From assembly GCA_041487535.1 (NCBI GenBank), contig JBGPNM010000005.1, positions 1 to 38,505 on the forward strand: a DNA stretch of 38,505 nucleotides, given 5' to 3'. The stretch is from JANWHZ01 sp041487535 (GTDB lineage Bacteria > Patescibacteriota > Saccharimonadia > Saccharimonadales > UBA4665). The position numbers and the translations under genes are program-made. How positions within the stretch are numbered: position 1 is the stretch's first letter; every line of letters starts with the position of its first letter. Below the pieces are notes generated by a model. That model did no database searches. It was not told the origin of the DNA and worked only from the letters and a program-made list of their open reading frames with translations. Of the stretch, positions 8,642 through 15,675 are shown one piece after another.

Positions 8642-10462
8642 TTACAAGTGGTTCGTGTAGTTCGGGGGAGTCATCGGGGGCGGCATGGACGGCGGAAGGC
8701 TGGAAGGCATAGGCGGAGGACCCGCTGCATGTGCCGGCGGCACGGCAAGCGTCGGACTTGGCGGCACGGGCGGGAACGGCTGGCTGGCCGCAGGCTGCGG
8801 GGTAACTTGCTTTAAGTTGCCGTCGGCATCAACCTCGATGCCGATATTCGCCGGCGGCGAGTCCGGCGGCGCTGATGGCACGGAAACATCTGAACGAGGG
8901 TGCAGTTCGGCGCCGAGCGGATTGGCATTTAAGGATACATACGGCTCAAGGCGCGGCGAGGAACTATGCTGGAACGCATCCAGCACCTGGTTGCGTGCAG
9001 CATCCAGCTCGCGCGACTGATTGTTGCTCGCCTGCCAAACATGCGAACTATGCACTGACTGTTCTATGTCTTGCAGCGTTTGGTTGGCAGCTGGCGGCTG
9101 GCTGGTTACAGCCGGCACAGGGGGAATAATCGACGCGGGTGGTTGGGCGGCCGGTTGTACGGGGAGCGGGAGCGGCGGCACAATCTGGACAGGCGCAGTG
9201 GGGATTGGCGCAGGAGCGACTGGTTGCGGCGGTGCTTGCAGGGGCATAGCAGCAGCCGCGGCGGGCACGCTGTTGGCACGGCCGAGGATTGGGGATGGTA
9301 ACTCTGCGGGAAGCATATCAAACGGGTTGGCCGTGCTCGGCTCCGCAGATACGGAATCGGGCTTTGGCGTATTGCTCGGTATGCTCGGCTCGTCTACCAG
9401 GTACGAACGCACCGGCGTGGGCATTTCACTTTCATCACTATAGGCTGAGGCAAGCGATGTCTCCTGGAGCGGTGATCCGTGCACGTTGTCAATGTGCGGC
9501 GACTCGGGCATGGGTAAGAGTTCATGGCCAGGGGTGATTTTTGGCAGATCGGGTTCCGACGGTTCGGGGACAGTTGCCGTTGCCGGCGGCTCACCGGCTT
9601 GCTCTTCGGCCGCTTCGTGGTCAATATCGAGCGTCCCGTCGTCGGCAGCAGTAGCGTCTGCCGCTGGAGCGCTGGTGGTTGCTTGGTCCGCACCGGCCGG
9701 AAGCGGCCGTGCCGGCCCGGCGGGTACTTCCAGCGACGTTGCCACCAGCTGCTGGTTCGCTCCGGCCGCCATAAGCTCGCCTGCCAGGTTCATGGTCTCC
9801 GGCGTCGTTTTCTCGTTACTGAAACGCTCGGTCTCGGCAACGATGCCGGTCAGCAAGGCGGTCGCAATCTGCTCGTCCAGGACATTTGCGTCCAGATCTT
9901 TCACCAGCTGGGTTATCATTTCAGAAATAGAACTTGCGCCTATATCCTGCCAAACCATGGACCCCAAGTTGTCATTCGGCGTGTTGTTAATGCTGATAAC
10001 GGTGGCGTCGTGCAGAATGCGCCCATGAACGGTTACGGCCTGGTCTAGCTCCTGCTGTTCATGCACTCCCAGCGCTATTATGGCATCAACATTAAAGTCG
10101 CCCTGGCTGAACTCCAGATCCTTTTGACTCAAACTGGTCTTGTACGGGGTTATAAATATCCGCACTACTTTGTCTTCGACTTTATAGCGCAGTTTGTCTG
10201 CTTTTGACTTGTCGAGTGCAATGATAAAGTCGCGCAAGGAGTCCGGCGTCCGCTCTATAGTCTCCTCTGGTTTGAGGAACTCTATGGTGCTGGGCACGGC
10301 ACCGCTGAATACGGCGGCGGCATGCTTGTCCATTTTGTCCAGAACGAGCGCCAGCCCGATACAGGCGCTGAGCAGGTCCACTGTCGGATTATTGCGCACC
10401 GTCACCAGGATATTATTCGCCTGTTTCAGGCGCTCAACGACTTGCTTGCGTATTTCATCCAT
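8642..10462 (-). CDS. Degenerate DHH-family protein with a long Pro/Ala-rich tail
   Basis: A 606-residue protein. Residues 1 to about 245 follow the DHH/DHHA1 (NrnA-like) fold pattern, including VDAIIALG near 125-132 and a TGIVAETERF...TMNLAGELMAAGA segment. The signature residues are missing: the first metal motif reads NPTVDLLSA (25-33) and the DHH position reads INNT (158-161), so phosphoesterase activity is doubtful. Residues from about 250 to 606 are low complexity, rich in Pro, Ala, Ser and acidic residues, ending in a Pro/Met-rich segment. It lies 90 bp upstream of rpsO. It may be a scaffold or nucleotide-binding protein (inference). Confidence 0.8.
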   Translation of the reverse strand: MDEIRKQVVERLKQANNILVTVRNNPTVDLLSACIGLALVLDKMDKHAAAVFSGAVPSTIEFLKPEETIERTPDSLRDFIIALDKSKADKLRYKVEDKVVRIFITPYKTSLSQKDLEFSQGDFNVDAIIALGVHEQQELDQAVTVHGRILHDATVISINNTPNDNLGSMVWQDIGASSISEMITQLVKDLDANVLDEQIATALLTGIVAETERFSNEKTTPETMNLAGELMAAGANQQLVATSLEVPAGPARPLPAGADQATTSAPAADATAADDGTLDIDHEAAEEQAGEPPATATVPEPSEPDLPKITPGHELLPMPESPHIDNVHGSPLQETSLASAYSDESEMPTPVRSYLVDEPSIPSNTPKPDSVSAEPSTANPFDMLPAELPSPILGRANSVPAAAAAMPLQAPPQPVAPAPIPTAPVQIVPPLPLPVQPAAQPPASIIPPVPAVTSQPPAANQTLQDIEQSVHSSHVWQASNNQSRELDAARNQVLDAFQHSSSPRLEPYVSLNANPLGAELHPRSDVSVPSAPPDSPPANIGIEVDADGNLKQVTPQPAASQPFPPVPPSPTLAVPPAHAAGPPPMPSSLPPSMPPPMTPPNYTNHL

Positions 10463-10469
10463 AGTGTTT

Positions 10470-10475
10470 ATTTTA
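10470..10475 (-). promoter_or_regulatory. -10 box (TAAAAT) 7 nt upstream of the DHH-like gene
   Basis: TAAAAT on the minus strand ends 7 nt before the ATG, which puts the transcription start at or next to the start codon. There is no SD. This fits the leaderless pattern seen across the window. A TTGACA with a poor -10 also lies upstream at 10523-10528. Confidence 0.5.
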
Positions 10476-10550
10476 CCCTTTAGCGCGAGCTTACCACAAA
10501 TGTTTCTGGTTGTCTATCATCTTGTCAATAGCCGCCGAACAGGGCGGACT

Positions 10551-10579
10551 TTGCAATCACCGCCTGCATCTGTTACATT
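10551..10579 (+). promoter_or_regulatory. sigma70-type promoter of rpsT
   Basis: TTGCAA (10551-10556), a 17-nt spacer and TACATT (10574-10579) read toward rpsT. The predicted start near 10586 gives a leader of about 30 nt that includes the AAGGA SD. A CCGCC/GGCGG palindrome at 10532-10547 lies just upstream of the -35 and could be an operator. Confidence 0.65.
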
Positions 10580-10615
10580 TATGAGGAATCAATAAAAGAT
10601 AACGAAGGAAACATA

Positions 10616-10981
10616 ATGCCCATCATCAAGTCCGCCAAAAAACGTGTCCGCGTCGCTACAAAAGCGGCCGTCCGTAACAGCAAGACCAAGCGCGTCCTGA
10701 AGGCCGCCCTGAAGTTGTTCGCTAAGAAAGCCGACCGCGCATCGCATAGCAGTGCCCAAAGCGCTCTCGACAAAGCCGTAAAAAAAGGCGTGCTGCACAA
10801 AAATAAGGCTGCCCGCGCCAAGAAACAATTAGCCGCCAGGGCCAAAGCCGCCGGCGCAAAGGCTCCTGCCGCTAAGCCTGCTGTAAAGAAAGCCGCCGCC
10901 AAGAAAGTTACAAAGGCAAAGGCACCTGCCGCCAAAAAGACCGCCGCTAAAAAGCCAGCAGCCAAGAAGAAAGCCAAATAA
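10616..10981 (+). CDS. rpsT: Ribosomal protein bS20 with a histone-H1-like tail
   Basis: A 121-residue 16S rRNA-binding protein of the small subunit. The first ~85 residues match bS20 (MPIIKSAKKRVR, then AVRNSKTKR, then SALDKAVKKGVLHKNKAARAKKQL). Most bS20 proteins end near 87 residues. Here about 36 more follow, made almost only of Lys, Ala and Pro in AAKK/PAAKK repeats, like H1 or HU tails. The tail could add nonspecific RNA or DNA binding (inference). A GAAGGA SD lies 8 nt upstream of the ATG. The gene is monocistronic, with its own promoter and strong terminator, and converges on holA, a common neighbour of rpsT. Confidence 0.95.
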   Translation: MPIIKSAKKRVRVATKAAVRNSKTKRVLKAALKLFAKKADRASHSSAQSALDKAVKKGVLHKNKAARAKKQLAARAKAAGAKAPAAKPAVKKAAAKKVTKAKAPAAKKTAAKKPAAKKKAK

Positions 10982-11008
10982 AGGCACGTTCGCCTATTAC
11001 GCTTTATG

Positions 11009-11032
11009 CCGCCCCTCCGGGGGCGGTTTTTT
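11009..11032 (+). terminator. Rho-independent terminator of rpsT
   Basis: CCGCCCC (11009-11015) pairs with GGGGCGG (11020-11026) around a 4-nt loop, followed by six T residues (11027-11032). This is the strongest intrinsic terminator in the window. Confidence 0.92.
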
Positions 11033-11057
11033 GTTCCCGCTGGCGGCAACCAGCCAT

Positions 11058-11159
11058 GTTCTTGCGGCCAAGAACCAACCCCTTCTTTTGCTTATTGATG
11101 CAAAAGTAACTGGACGGTTCTCGCCAAAGGGAACGTGATTGGTTCTTCGACGGAAGAAC
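11058..11159. repeat. Cluster of three 18-bp GTTC...GAAC palindromes
   Basis: Three palindromes of exactly 18 bp lie between the rpsT terminator and the holA stop: 11058-11075, 11117-11134 and 11142-11159. The outer two share GTTCTT-N6-AAGAAC and are inverted relative to each other with extended flanks (CATGTTCTT...AAGAACCAA). A CTTTTGC/GCAAAAG hairpin lies between at 11085-11106. The ~160-bp gap has no ORF. It could be a MITE/REP-like element, a folded RNA or a protein-binding array. Confidence 0.6.
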
Positions 11160-11193
11160 ATTGGCGGTACCATCCACTCGGGACAGAGAGAAT

Positions 11194-12114
11194 TTATTCC
11201 GCCAGGTTTAGCAGGTAGTTCTGCAGCGCTTCATCCACGTCGATACTCTCGCGCTTGGAGCGGACGTCAATAGCCAGCAGGTCGGCAACCAGCCGTTTCA
11301 GCCGCGCCAGGCTCAGCCGCTGTGCAATCGGCTGTGTTTTTCGCACCACGTACGGGTTCAGTTTCGCGGCGGCGGCTTGTTCCTGCGGCGAACGGCCGCC
11401 GGCTGTCTTGATAAGCGCCAGTATCCTCAGCTGCCAGGTGAGCATCGCGACAATTTGCGCGGTATCTACCTTTTGCTCCCGCTGGTCACTATACAGCCTG
11501 AGCGCCCGCGCCGTATCGCCCGCAAAAGCCGCTTCGAGGAGTTCGAATATCGAACTTTGCGGCGTGGCCTCGCTCAAAAGCTCGATAGTGGCGCGCGTAA
11601 TAGCGGGATTATACAGCAGCAGTTTTTCGAGCTCGTTACCCAGCAGCTGTTGGCTGACGCCGACACGCTCCACCAGAAACCGGGCGTCCGCCAGGGCGAT
11701 ACTGCCGCCGCCGGTGCGGGCCGCCTCCGCCAGCCACCGCGCCGTACCGTCTTCGTCAAGCTCAGCAAACTCCCGGAAGTCCGTCGTTTTCTTGAGGAAT
11801 TTGTAATAGCTGCCGCGTTTGTCGAGCTTCGGCTCCACGATAATCACGTCGGTAGTGTCCGGCAGCGTTTCCAGCAAGACGCCAGCCTGCTCGGCGAACC
11901 GCTTGTTAGCGCCCGGCGTGCGCAGAACCACCATTTTTCGCTCCGTCAGGAACGGCGGGCTCTGCAGGCTTTCCTGCAAACGCTCGAAGCTTGCCGTTTC
12001 CCCGTCCAGGCGCTCCAGCGCCATATCGCCGTAGCGGTCCACAACAGCAGCGGTGAGTTTATCCAGCTCCGCGCGTAACCCAAAGCTATTCTCCCCGCTC
12101 AAGCAGATGATCAT
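11194..12114 (-). CDS. holA: DNA polymerase III delta subunit
   Basis: A 306-residue clamp-loader subunit that opens the beta sliding clamp. The N-terminus (MIICLSGENSFGLRAELDKL) matches the HolA start, where a degenerate nucleotide-binding fold lacks a functional P-loop. The middle keeps LDKRGSYYKFLKK and the C-terminus the collar pattern SIFELLEAAFAGDTARAL and LTWQLRILALIK. The length is slightly short for the family but all three regions are present. A TGGTATCAT extended -10 ends 8 nt before the ATG, and there is no SD. Confidence 0.93.
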   Translation of the reverse strand: MIICLSGENSFGLRAELDKLTAAVVDRYGDMALERLDGETASFERLQESLQSPPFLTERKMVVLRTPGANKRFAEQAGVLLETLPDTTDVIIVEPKLDKRGSYYKFLKKTTDFREFAELDEDGTARWLAEAARTGGGSIALADARFLVERVGVSQQLLGNELEKLLLYNPAITRATIELLSEATPQSSIFELLEAAFAGDTARALRLYSDQREQKVDTAQIVAMLTWQLRILALIKTAGGRSPQEQAAAAKLNPYVVRKTQPIAQRLSLARLKRLVADLLAIDVRSKRESIDVDEALQNYLLNLAE

Positions 12115-12122
12115 AACTCACC

Positions 12123-12131
12123 ATGATACCA
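12123..12131 (-). promoter_or_regulatory. Extended -10 (TGGTATCAT) of holA, leaderless spacing
   Basis: On the minus strand TG-N-TATCAT ends 8 nt upstream of the holA ATG, so the transcript would start at the start codon. No good -35 is seen, as is usual with extended -10 promoters. Confidence 0.5.
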
Positions 12132-12216
12132 GCTCCGAGACAACAGCGCGCCAGAGTTATGGGCGCAAGCTGAAAGCAGCCAACCTCGACGTAATTTAGT
12201 GTGTACAGGCGGATAG

Positions 12217-12393
12217 TCTTAGAGCTAATTAACATCTCTCTGTTACAGGCAAAACCAAAGCAGCGCCCACGATTTTCAATCTGTTTTCTCGTAAGGAAGC
12301 GTACTTGGTAAGGTACGGTGACGAACGAAAAACAGATTGAAAGTGGGCGACCTTTGATTTTGGCCGACAGGGAGATGTTAATTAGCTCTTAGA
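12217..12393. repeat. 177-bp near-perfect inverted repeat (long hairpin or MITE-like element)
   Basis: The left arm begins AGAGCTAATTAACATCTC (12221) and the right arm ends with its complement at 12389. Homology continues inward through the GCGCCCAC, TTTCAATCTGTTTT and CGTAC blocks, with only small indels, to an 8-nt loop near 12305-12312. Each arm is about 80 nt. No ORF lies within it. It sits between the starts of two minus-strand units (holA and the dcd/mutM unit). It could be a transposon-derived MITE, a structured RNA or a strong terminator for the dcd unit. No clear target-site duplication is visible. Confidence 0.85.
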
Positions 12394-12484
12394 AAAATAA
12401 CATGACAAACAGCCCGATTATGCCGAACACCAGATACACCACATGCAGGATCTGTAAAAGTATCCGAACAAGCCTGTTCCGCGT
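12389..12484 (-). other. Hydrophobic reading frame directly after the UGA of the dcd-like gene
   Basis: In frame with the dcd-like gene, the 31 codons after its TGA read TRNRLVRILLQILHVVYLVF and continue hydrophobic to LFF before TAA, a convincing TM helix. No ATG or GTG precedes the helix in that frame. A second frame starts with an ATGA-overlapping ATG at 12486 but codes for nothing recognisable. The TAA lies at the edge of the 177-bp inverted repeat. It may be a decayed small membrane protein cut by that element, or a readthrough extension. Confidence 0.4.
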
Positions 12485-13033
12485 TCATACCTGTTGCTCG
12501 GCACCGGCCGAGGTTATGCGGCCGCCTTGGTGCTGCCCCCGGTACGCCACACCTTGACCCTCGGTACGGTAGAAAGCTGCTGTACAGATTCGCGCGCCCA
12601 TTTGCAGCGATACCGGCAGAGGACCGGCATTGTACAGCCCAAAGATGAGCTCACCTTCGTATCCTGGTGCGCCCAAGCTCGTAACGAGCAGTAAACCGGA
12701 ACGGAACAACGTAGACCGCGGCCGGAAGTCGCTGAGCACATCCAGCGGTGTCTTGACGGATTCGATCGTCTTCACCAGGTAATAATCACCCGGCCGCACC
12801 GTCAGCTTGTCCTGGGTCTCCGCCCCCGCCTTATACGCCATGACAAGCTTTGTATCAAACATGCTGCGCTTGCCCTGCCCGGCGGCACCATCCGCTTCAA
12901 TGAATGCTTCGCCGCCGATAATAACATGAACCTCACCGAGACGCAGATCGACGGTGGTCCCTTCTGGAGTTTCAAGTTCCCGCTGGCTTAAGTTGCGAAC
13001 AATCTTCTTAATTTCCTCGTGCTTCAATACCAT
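12485..13033 (-). CDS. dCTP deaminase/dUTPase-superfamily protein
   Basis: A 182-residue trimeric nucleotide-pool enzyme by fold. The motif RPRSTLFRSGLLLVTSLGAP, then GYEGELIFGLYNAGP, matches the dUTPase/Dcd core, and the C-terminal YRGQHQGGR resembles the mobile tail closing the active site. It would keep dUTP low by deaminating dCTP or hydrolysing dUTP; the sequence alone does not decide which. I chose the ATG at 13033 because it overlaps the mutM stop as TAATG. A longer frame from 13054 would overlap mutM by 22 bp. Pairing with mutM and the UDG in the window fits uracil and oxidised-base avoidance. Confidence 0.8.
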   Translation of the reverse strand: MVLKHEEIKKIVRNLSQRELETPEGTTVDLRLGEVHVIIGGEAFIEADGAAGQGKRSMFDTKLVMAYKAGAETQDKLTVRPGDYYLVKTIESVKTPLDVLSDFRPRSTLFRSGLLLVTSLGAPGYEGELIFGLYNAGPLPVSLQMGARICTAAFYRTEGQGVAYRGQHQGGRITSAGAEQQV

Positions 13034-13911
13034 TAGCTTCTCACTTTCTGACACTCAGGACAGATGTGCGTCCCGCGGCCGGCTACTCTTAATTTAACGA
13101 TCATAACGTCAGGGTGTCGCGGACAGGATTGGCCCTCCCGGCGAAAAACATTGGCGAAGCTCAGGTAGCTCCCCCGCCGTCCCTCGGCGTCAACGTACGT
13201 TTTGTCGGTGGAGCCGCCCTTTTCAATTGACAGCCGCAGCACCGCCACCAGCGCGTCATACAGTCTATGCAGTTGTACAGCTGATAGCTTCTTTACGAGC
13301 GTGCCCGGGTGGATTTTAGCACCCCACAGCGATTCGTCCGCGTAGATATTACCCACACCGGCCAGCACGGATTGGTCCAGCAGCGCGGCTTTAATGGAAG
13401 TATTCGGCCGGCGCAGCAGACGTGCACGCAAGCCGCGCCAGGTAAAATCAGCATCCAGCGGCTCGGGCCCGGCTTTCTTGAAAAAATCGATGTTCGGCAC
13501 CTCGGCCGTCGGCAACAAGCGGATCCAGCCGAACTTGCGCTGGTCGTTAAAGAATAGCGTGCTTCCGTCGGCAAACGTTAGTGTCACCCGGGTGGACTTG
13601 TCCGGCAGCTTGCCGACCAGGCTGTCGCTGGGGTGCCCGGCGCCAAAGTACTCGTCTGTGCCGCGAAATACCAATTGGCCCGTCATCTTCAGATGGATCA
13701 CCAGCGAGTACTTACTGGAAAGCTCGATCAGCAGCACCTTTGCCCGGCGTTCCACCGCCACCACCGCAGCCCCAACCAGCGCAGTTCCGACGTCCTGCGG
13801 CGCATTGGGGAAACTTTTGGCATGGTCAAAAGCAACCCCGCCAACAACCCGGCCAGGCAGCAACCGTTCCAACCCGCGCCGCACCGTTTCTACCTCCGGT
13901 AATTCTGGCAT
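13033..13911 (-). CDS. mutM: Formamidopyrimidine-DNA glycosylase (Fpg/MutM)
   Basis: A 292-residue bifunctional glycosylase/AP lyase removing 8-oxoguanine and Fapy lesions. MPELPEVETVRRGL gives the catalytic Pro2 and Glu3, K58 lies in ERRAKVLL, and LLDQSVLAGVGNIYADE is the H2TH region. The C-terminal zinc finger is C263-x2-H266-x17-C284-x2-C287, so the second cysteine is His and the spacing is one residue longer than in E. coli (C-x2-C-x16-C-x2-C). The gene is co-transcribed with the dcd-like gene through a TAATG overlap. TATAAT ends 8 nt before the ATG and there is no SD. Confidence 0.96.
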   Translation of the reverse strand: MPELPEVETVRRGLERLLPGRVVGGVAFDHAKSFPNAPQDVGTALVGAAVVAVERRAKVLLIELSSKYSLVIHLKMTGQLVFRGTDEYFGAGHPSDSLVGKLPDKSTRVTLTFADGSTLFFNDQRKFGWIRLLPTAEVPNIDFFKKAGPEPLDADFTWRGLRARLLRRPNTSIKAALLDQSVLAGVGNIYADESLWGAKIHPGTLVKKLSAVQLHRLYDALVAVLRLSIEKGGSTDKTYVDAEGRRGSYLSFANVFRREGQSCPRHPDVMIVKLRVAGRGTHICPECQKVRS

Positions 13912-13919
13912 ACACGTTC

Positions 13920-13935
13920 ATTATACTTGTAGAAT
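13920..13935. promoter_or_regulatory. Face-to-face -10 boxes for mutM and the DciA-like gene
   Basis: TATAAT on the minus strand (complement of 13920-13925) lies 8 nt from the mutM ATG. TAGAAT on the plus strand (13930-13935) lies 6 nt from the ATG of the divergent gene. The boxes are 4 bp apart in a 30-bp gap, so each promoter's -35 region would fall inside the other gene and two polymerases could not bind together. Confidence 0.55.
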
Positions 13936-13941
13936 AGAGGT

Positions 13942-14181
13942 ATGGCCGACTCACTCTTGGATATCCTTACCCGCAAGGACTTTAGCGAACCGCCGGAGAT
14001 CAAGGCGATTAAACAGTACGTGGCCGACCACTTTCAGGAAGCCGTGGAAGTTATCGTGCGCGAACGGGAAATCCTGGTCACCGCACCAAGCGCGGCGCTT
14101 GCTAATACGCTGCGCTACCACGTTCGCCATCTGCAGAAAGCCGCTCAGACTTCCAAACGGATTGTACTGAGGATCAGATAA
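13942..14181 (+). CDS. Small DUF721/DciA-like protein
   Basis: A 79-residue protein. Its second half (REREILVTAPSAALANTLRY, then RHLQKA and IVLRIR) resembles the DciA/DUF721 core pattern, in which a strand ending in V-x-[SA]-P/S-x-x-x-A-x-x-L-R is followed by a helix and a terminal strand. DciA helps load the replicative helicase in bacteria lacking DnaC/DnaI. The protein is much shorter than typical DciA, so assignment is tentative. It is divergent from mutM and apparently leaderless. Its stop lies 2 bp from the stop of the converging gene, leaving no room for separate terminators. Confidence 0.6.
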   Translation: MADSLLDILTRKDFSEPPEIKAIKQYVADHFQEAVEVIVREREILVTAPSAALANTLRYHVRHLQKAAQTSKRIVLRIR

Positions 14182-14183
14182 GT

Positions 14184-14741
14184 CTACAGGTGGACGTCGT
14201 TCGTCAGCTTGCTGTAATCAGGGAATTGCAGGATAAAGAGGCGGCGCACCGCGCTCACGTTGCCGCCGAAGGTACCGTCGCCACAAGAAGTGTGCCAGTA
14301 GCGCTGCAAGCTGTTGCCGCTGCCGTCAATCACTTCGTAGATAAAGCGGTCGCCTAGTGCACACCGGCCGCGCTCGTCACGCAAATTCGGATTGTTGTTG
14401 CCCTTTGTAAAATTGTTGAACGCGAGCGCACGCAAGAACACCGCATAACCGCTCGTGGTCGTCGGGTAACTCTTGATGCGGACGGTGTCACCGTCATACC
14501 CTTTGGTGACAACGAGGGTTGCCTGTGTATTATCGACCGTCAGAATGACATCATTGTGCACATCGGCGGATGTCACTGGCGAGTCGATGGTAAGCTGCAC
14601 CCGTACATCACTATCGGCGTAGCTGGGAAGGTTAAGCGGCGTCGGGCCTTTATGCGACCCAGTAAGACCGCGAATAATCAGGACTACTACGACTACGATG
14701 AGTCCGACGGCGAGTAAAAATCCTATAAAATATCGTGCCAT
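14184..14741 (-). CDS. Membrane-anchored extracellular protein, unknown function
   Basis: A 185-residue protein with one N-terminal TM helix or uncleaved signal (about 4-24, FIGFLLAVGLIVVVVVLIIR) followed by a soluble, mainly beta-like domain. Two cysteines, in GRCALGDRF and WHTSCGDGTF, could form a disulfide outside the cell. No family is recognised. It converges with the DciA-like gene and its stop is 2 bp from that gene's stop. A TATCAT box lies about 30 nt upstream of the ATG. Confidence 0.7.
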   Translation of the reverse strand: MARYFIGFLLAVGLIVVVVVLIIRGLTGSHKGPTPLNLPSYADSDVRVQLTIDSPVTSADVHNDVILTVDNTQATLVVTKGYDGDTVRIKSYPTTTSGYAVFLRALAFNNFTKGNNNPNLRDERGRCALGDRFIYEVIDGSGNSLQRYWHTSCGDGTFGGNVSAVRRLFILQFPDYSKLTNDVHL

Positions 14742-14813
14742 ATGGTATGTCTCTACACGTAAACATAACTATGATACCATAAAGACTATGATATTACAAG
14801 AGCTATCCAATGG

Positions 14814-14819
14814 TAAAAT
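14814..14819 (+). promoter_or_regulatory. -10 box (TAAAAT) 9 nt upstream of the four-TM gene
   Basis: TAAAAT lies 9 nt before the ATG at 14829, with no SD and no clear -35. It fits the leaderless pattern, weakly. Confidence 0.4.
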
Positions 14820-14828
14820 GAGTGGCAT

Positions 14829-15266
14829 ATGCGTGTACGATATGAAACAGGTATAGCCACTTTTGTTCAGTTTGTTATAGGCATTGGCCTAAGCTTTGTA
14901 GGCAGCGTCGCTTCGATCATCGGCGGGTGCCGCGGACACTCGGGAGTCGACTGCGCCAGCAACACCCTAGTATCGTTAGTACTCGTTATCTTGACCGTCG
15001 GCGCGTTTGGGGCGCTGTTGGCCCTGGGCTATGCCGCTCAGGAGCGACGCAGCAGCCGGCTGGCACTCATACTTATCGGCGCCGAGGCGTTGGCGGCACT
15101 TATCTACCTATTTGACGCCAAGCATTCACCCGGCATTATTGACCGCCTCACCAACGTTGCCGGTTTCGCGGTTGCGGCCTGGGTCATTATCGTGGCCGTA
15201 CGCCTCGCCCGGTCCAAAGGCCGGCGGATTGTCAGCGCCGGACGCCGGCCCGTAATAAAGCCGTAA
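14829..15266 (+). CDS. Four-TM membrane protein, unknown function
   Basis: A 145-residue protein with hydrophobic segments at about 8-31, 46-70, 78-95 and 108-126, and a basic C-terminal tail (RSKGRRIVSAGRRP). Two cysteines (C34, C42) lie in the loop between TM1 and TM2. No family is recognised. Its last 35 bp overlap the 3' end of the converging Nudix gene, so both transcripts must be antisense to each other there. Confidence 0.7.
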   Translation: MRVRYETGIATFVQFVIGIGLSFVGSVASIIGGCRGHSGVDCASNTLVSLVLVILTVGAFGALLALGYAAQERRSSRLALILIGAEALAALIYLFDAKHSPGIIDRLTNVAGFAVAAWVIIVAVRLARSKGRRIVSAGRRPVIKP

Positions 15267-15675
15267 ACGATTTGGGATACTTATAATTGAGGCGCTCTGC
15301 TGCCTCCGCCGCGTCCACCCACTCGTAGGCAGTGTGCTCGGAGCTTAAAACGATCTTCGTGGTATCGTTCACGCCGACTGTATAGATCATCAGGAGCAAA
15401 CCGACTCTACCCACCTCCGCAACCGGTATTTCAATATTCGAGATCACCGCTGTGTAAAACACAGGTTGAGCCGTAACAGTGATACCCGTCTCTTCAGCCA
15501 CCTCGCGCCGCAGCGTCGTTTCGGAATCCTGCCCCTCTTGAATCCGCCCGCCGGGGATATCCCAGTGCGGCTCGGTCCCGGATAGCGGAATAGTTTTTAA
15601 GACCAACACTTTGCCGCTCGCGTTTGTCATGAGTGTCTTAACGCCGATATGGAACAGTTTTTCGTGGGCCATCAT
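15232..15675 (-). CDS. Nudix hydrolase
   Basis: A 147-residue pyrophosphohydrolase of the MutT/Nudix fold. The Nudix box runs GGRIQEGQDSETTLRREVAE plus ETGI (42-65), so the RE-x2-EE-x-G metal-binding core is intact, but the Glu of GX5E is Gln at 49. The substrate cannot be told from sequence. The ATG follows an AGGAGGA SD located within the end of the HAD gene, with which it overlaps by 4 bp (ATGA), so the two form an operon. The 3' end overlaps the convergent four-TM gene by 35 bp. Confidence 0.88.
   Translation of the reverse strand: MMAHEKLFHIGVKTLMTNASGKVLVLKTIPLSGTEPHWDIPGGRIQEGQDSETTLRREVAEETGITVTAQPVFYTAVISNIEIPVAEVGRVGLLLMIYTVGVNDTTKIVLSSEHTAYEWVDAAEAAERLNYKYPKSFTALLRAGVRR

Noticed and set aside
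10579..11049. 156-codon minus-strand ORF over rpsT
   Set aside because: Its Phe/Ala/Leu repeats are the complement of the Lys/Ala tail of bS20.
12485..12487. Reassigned UGA codon (as in Gracilibacteria/Absconditabacteria)
   Set aside because: UGA ends many genes cleanly here (the dcd-like gene, orn, the lipoprotein gene, and ATGA overlaps), and no conserved domain contains an in-frame UGA.
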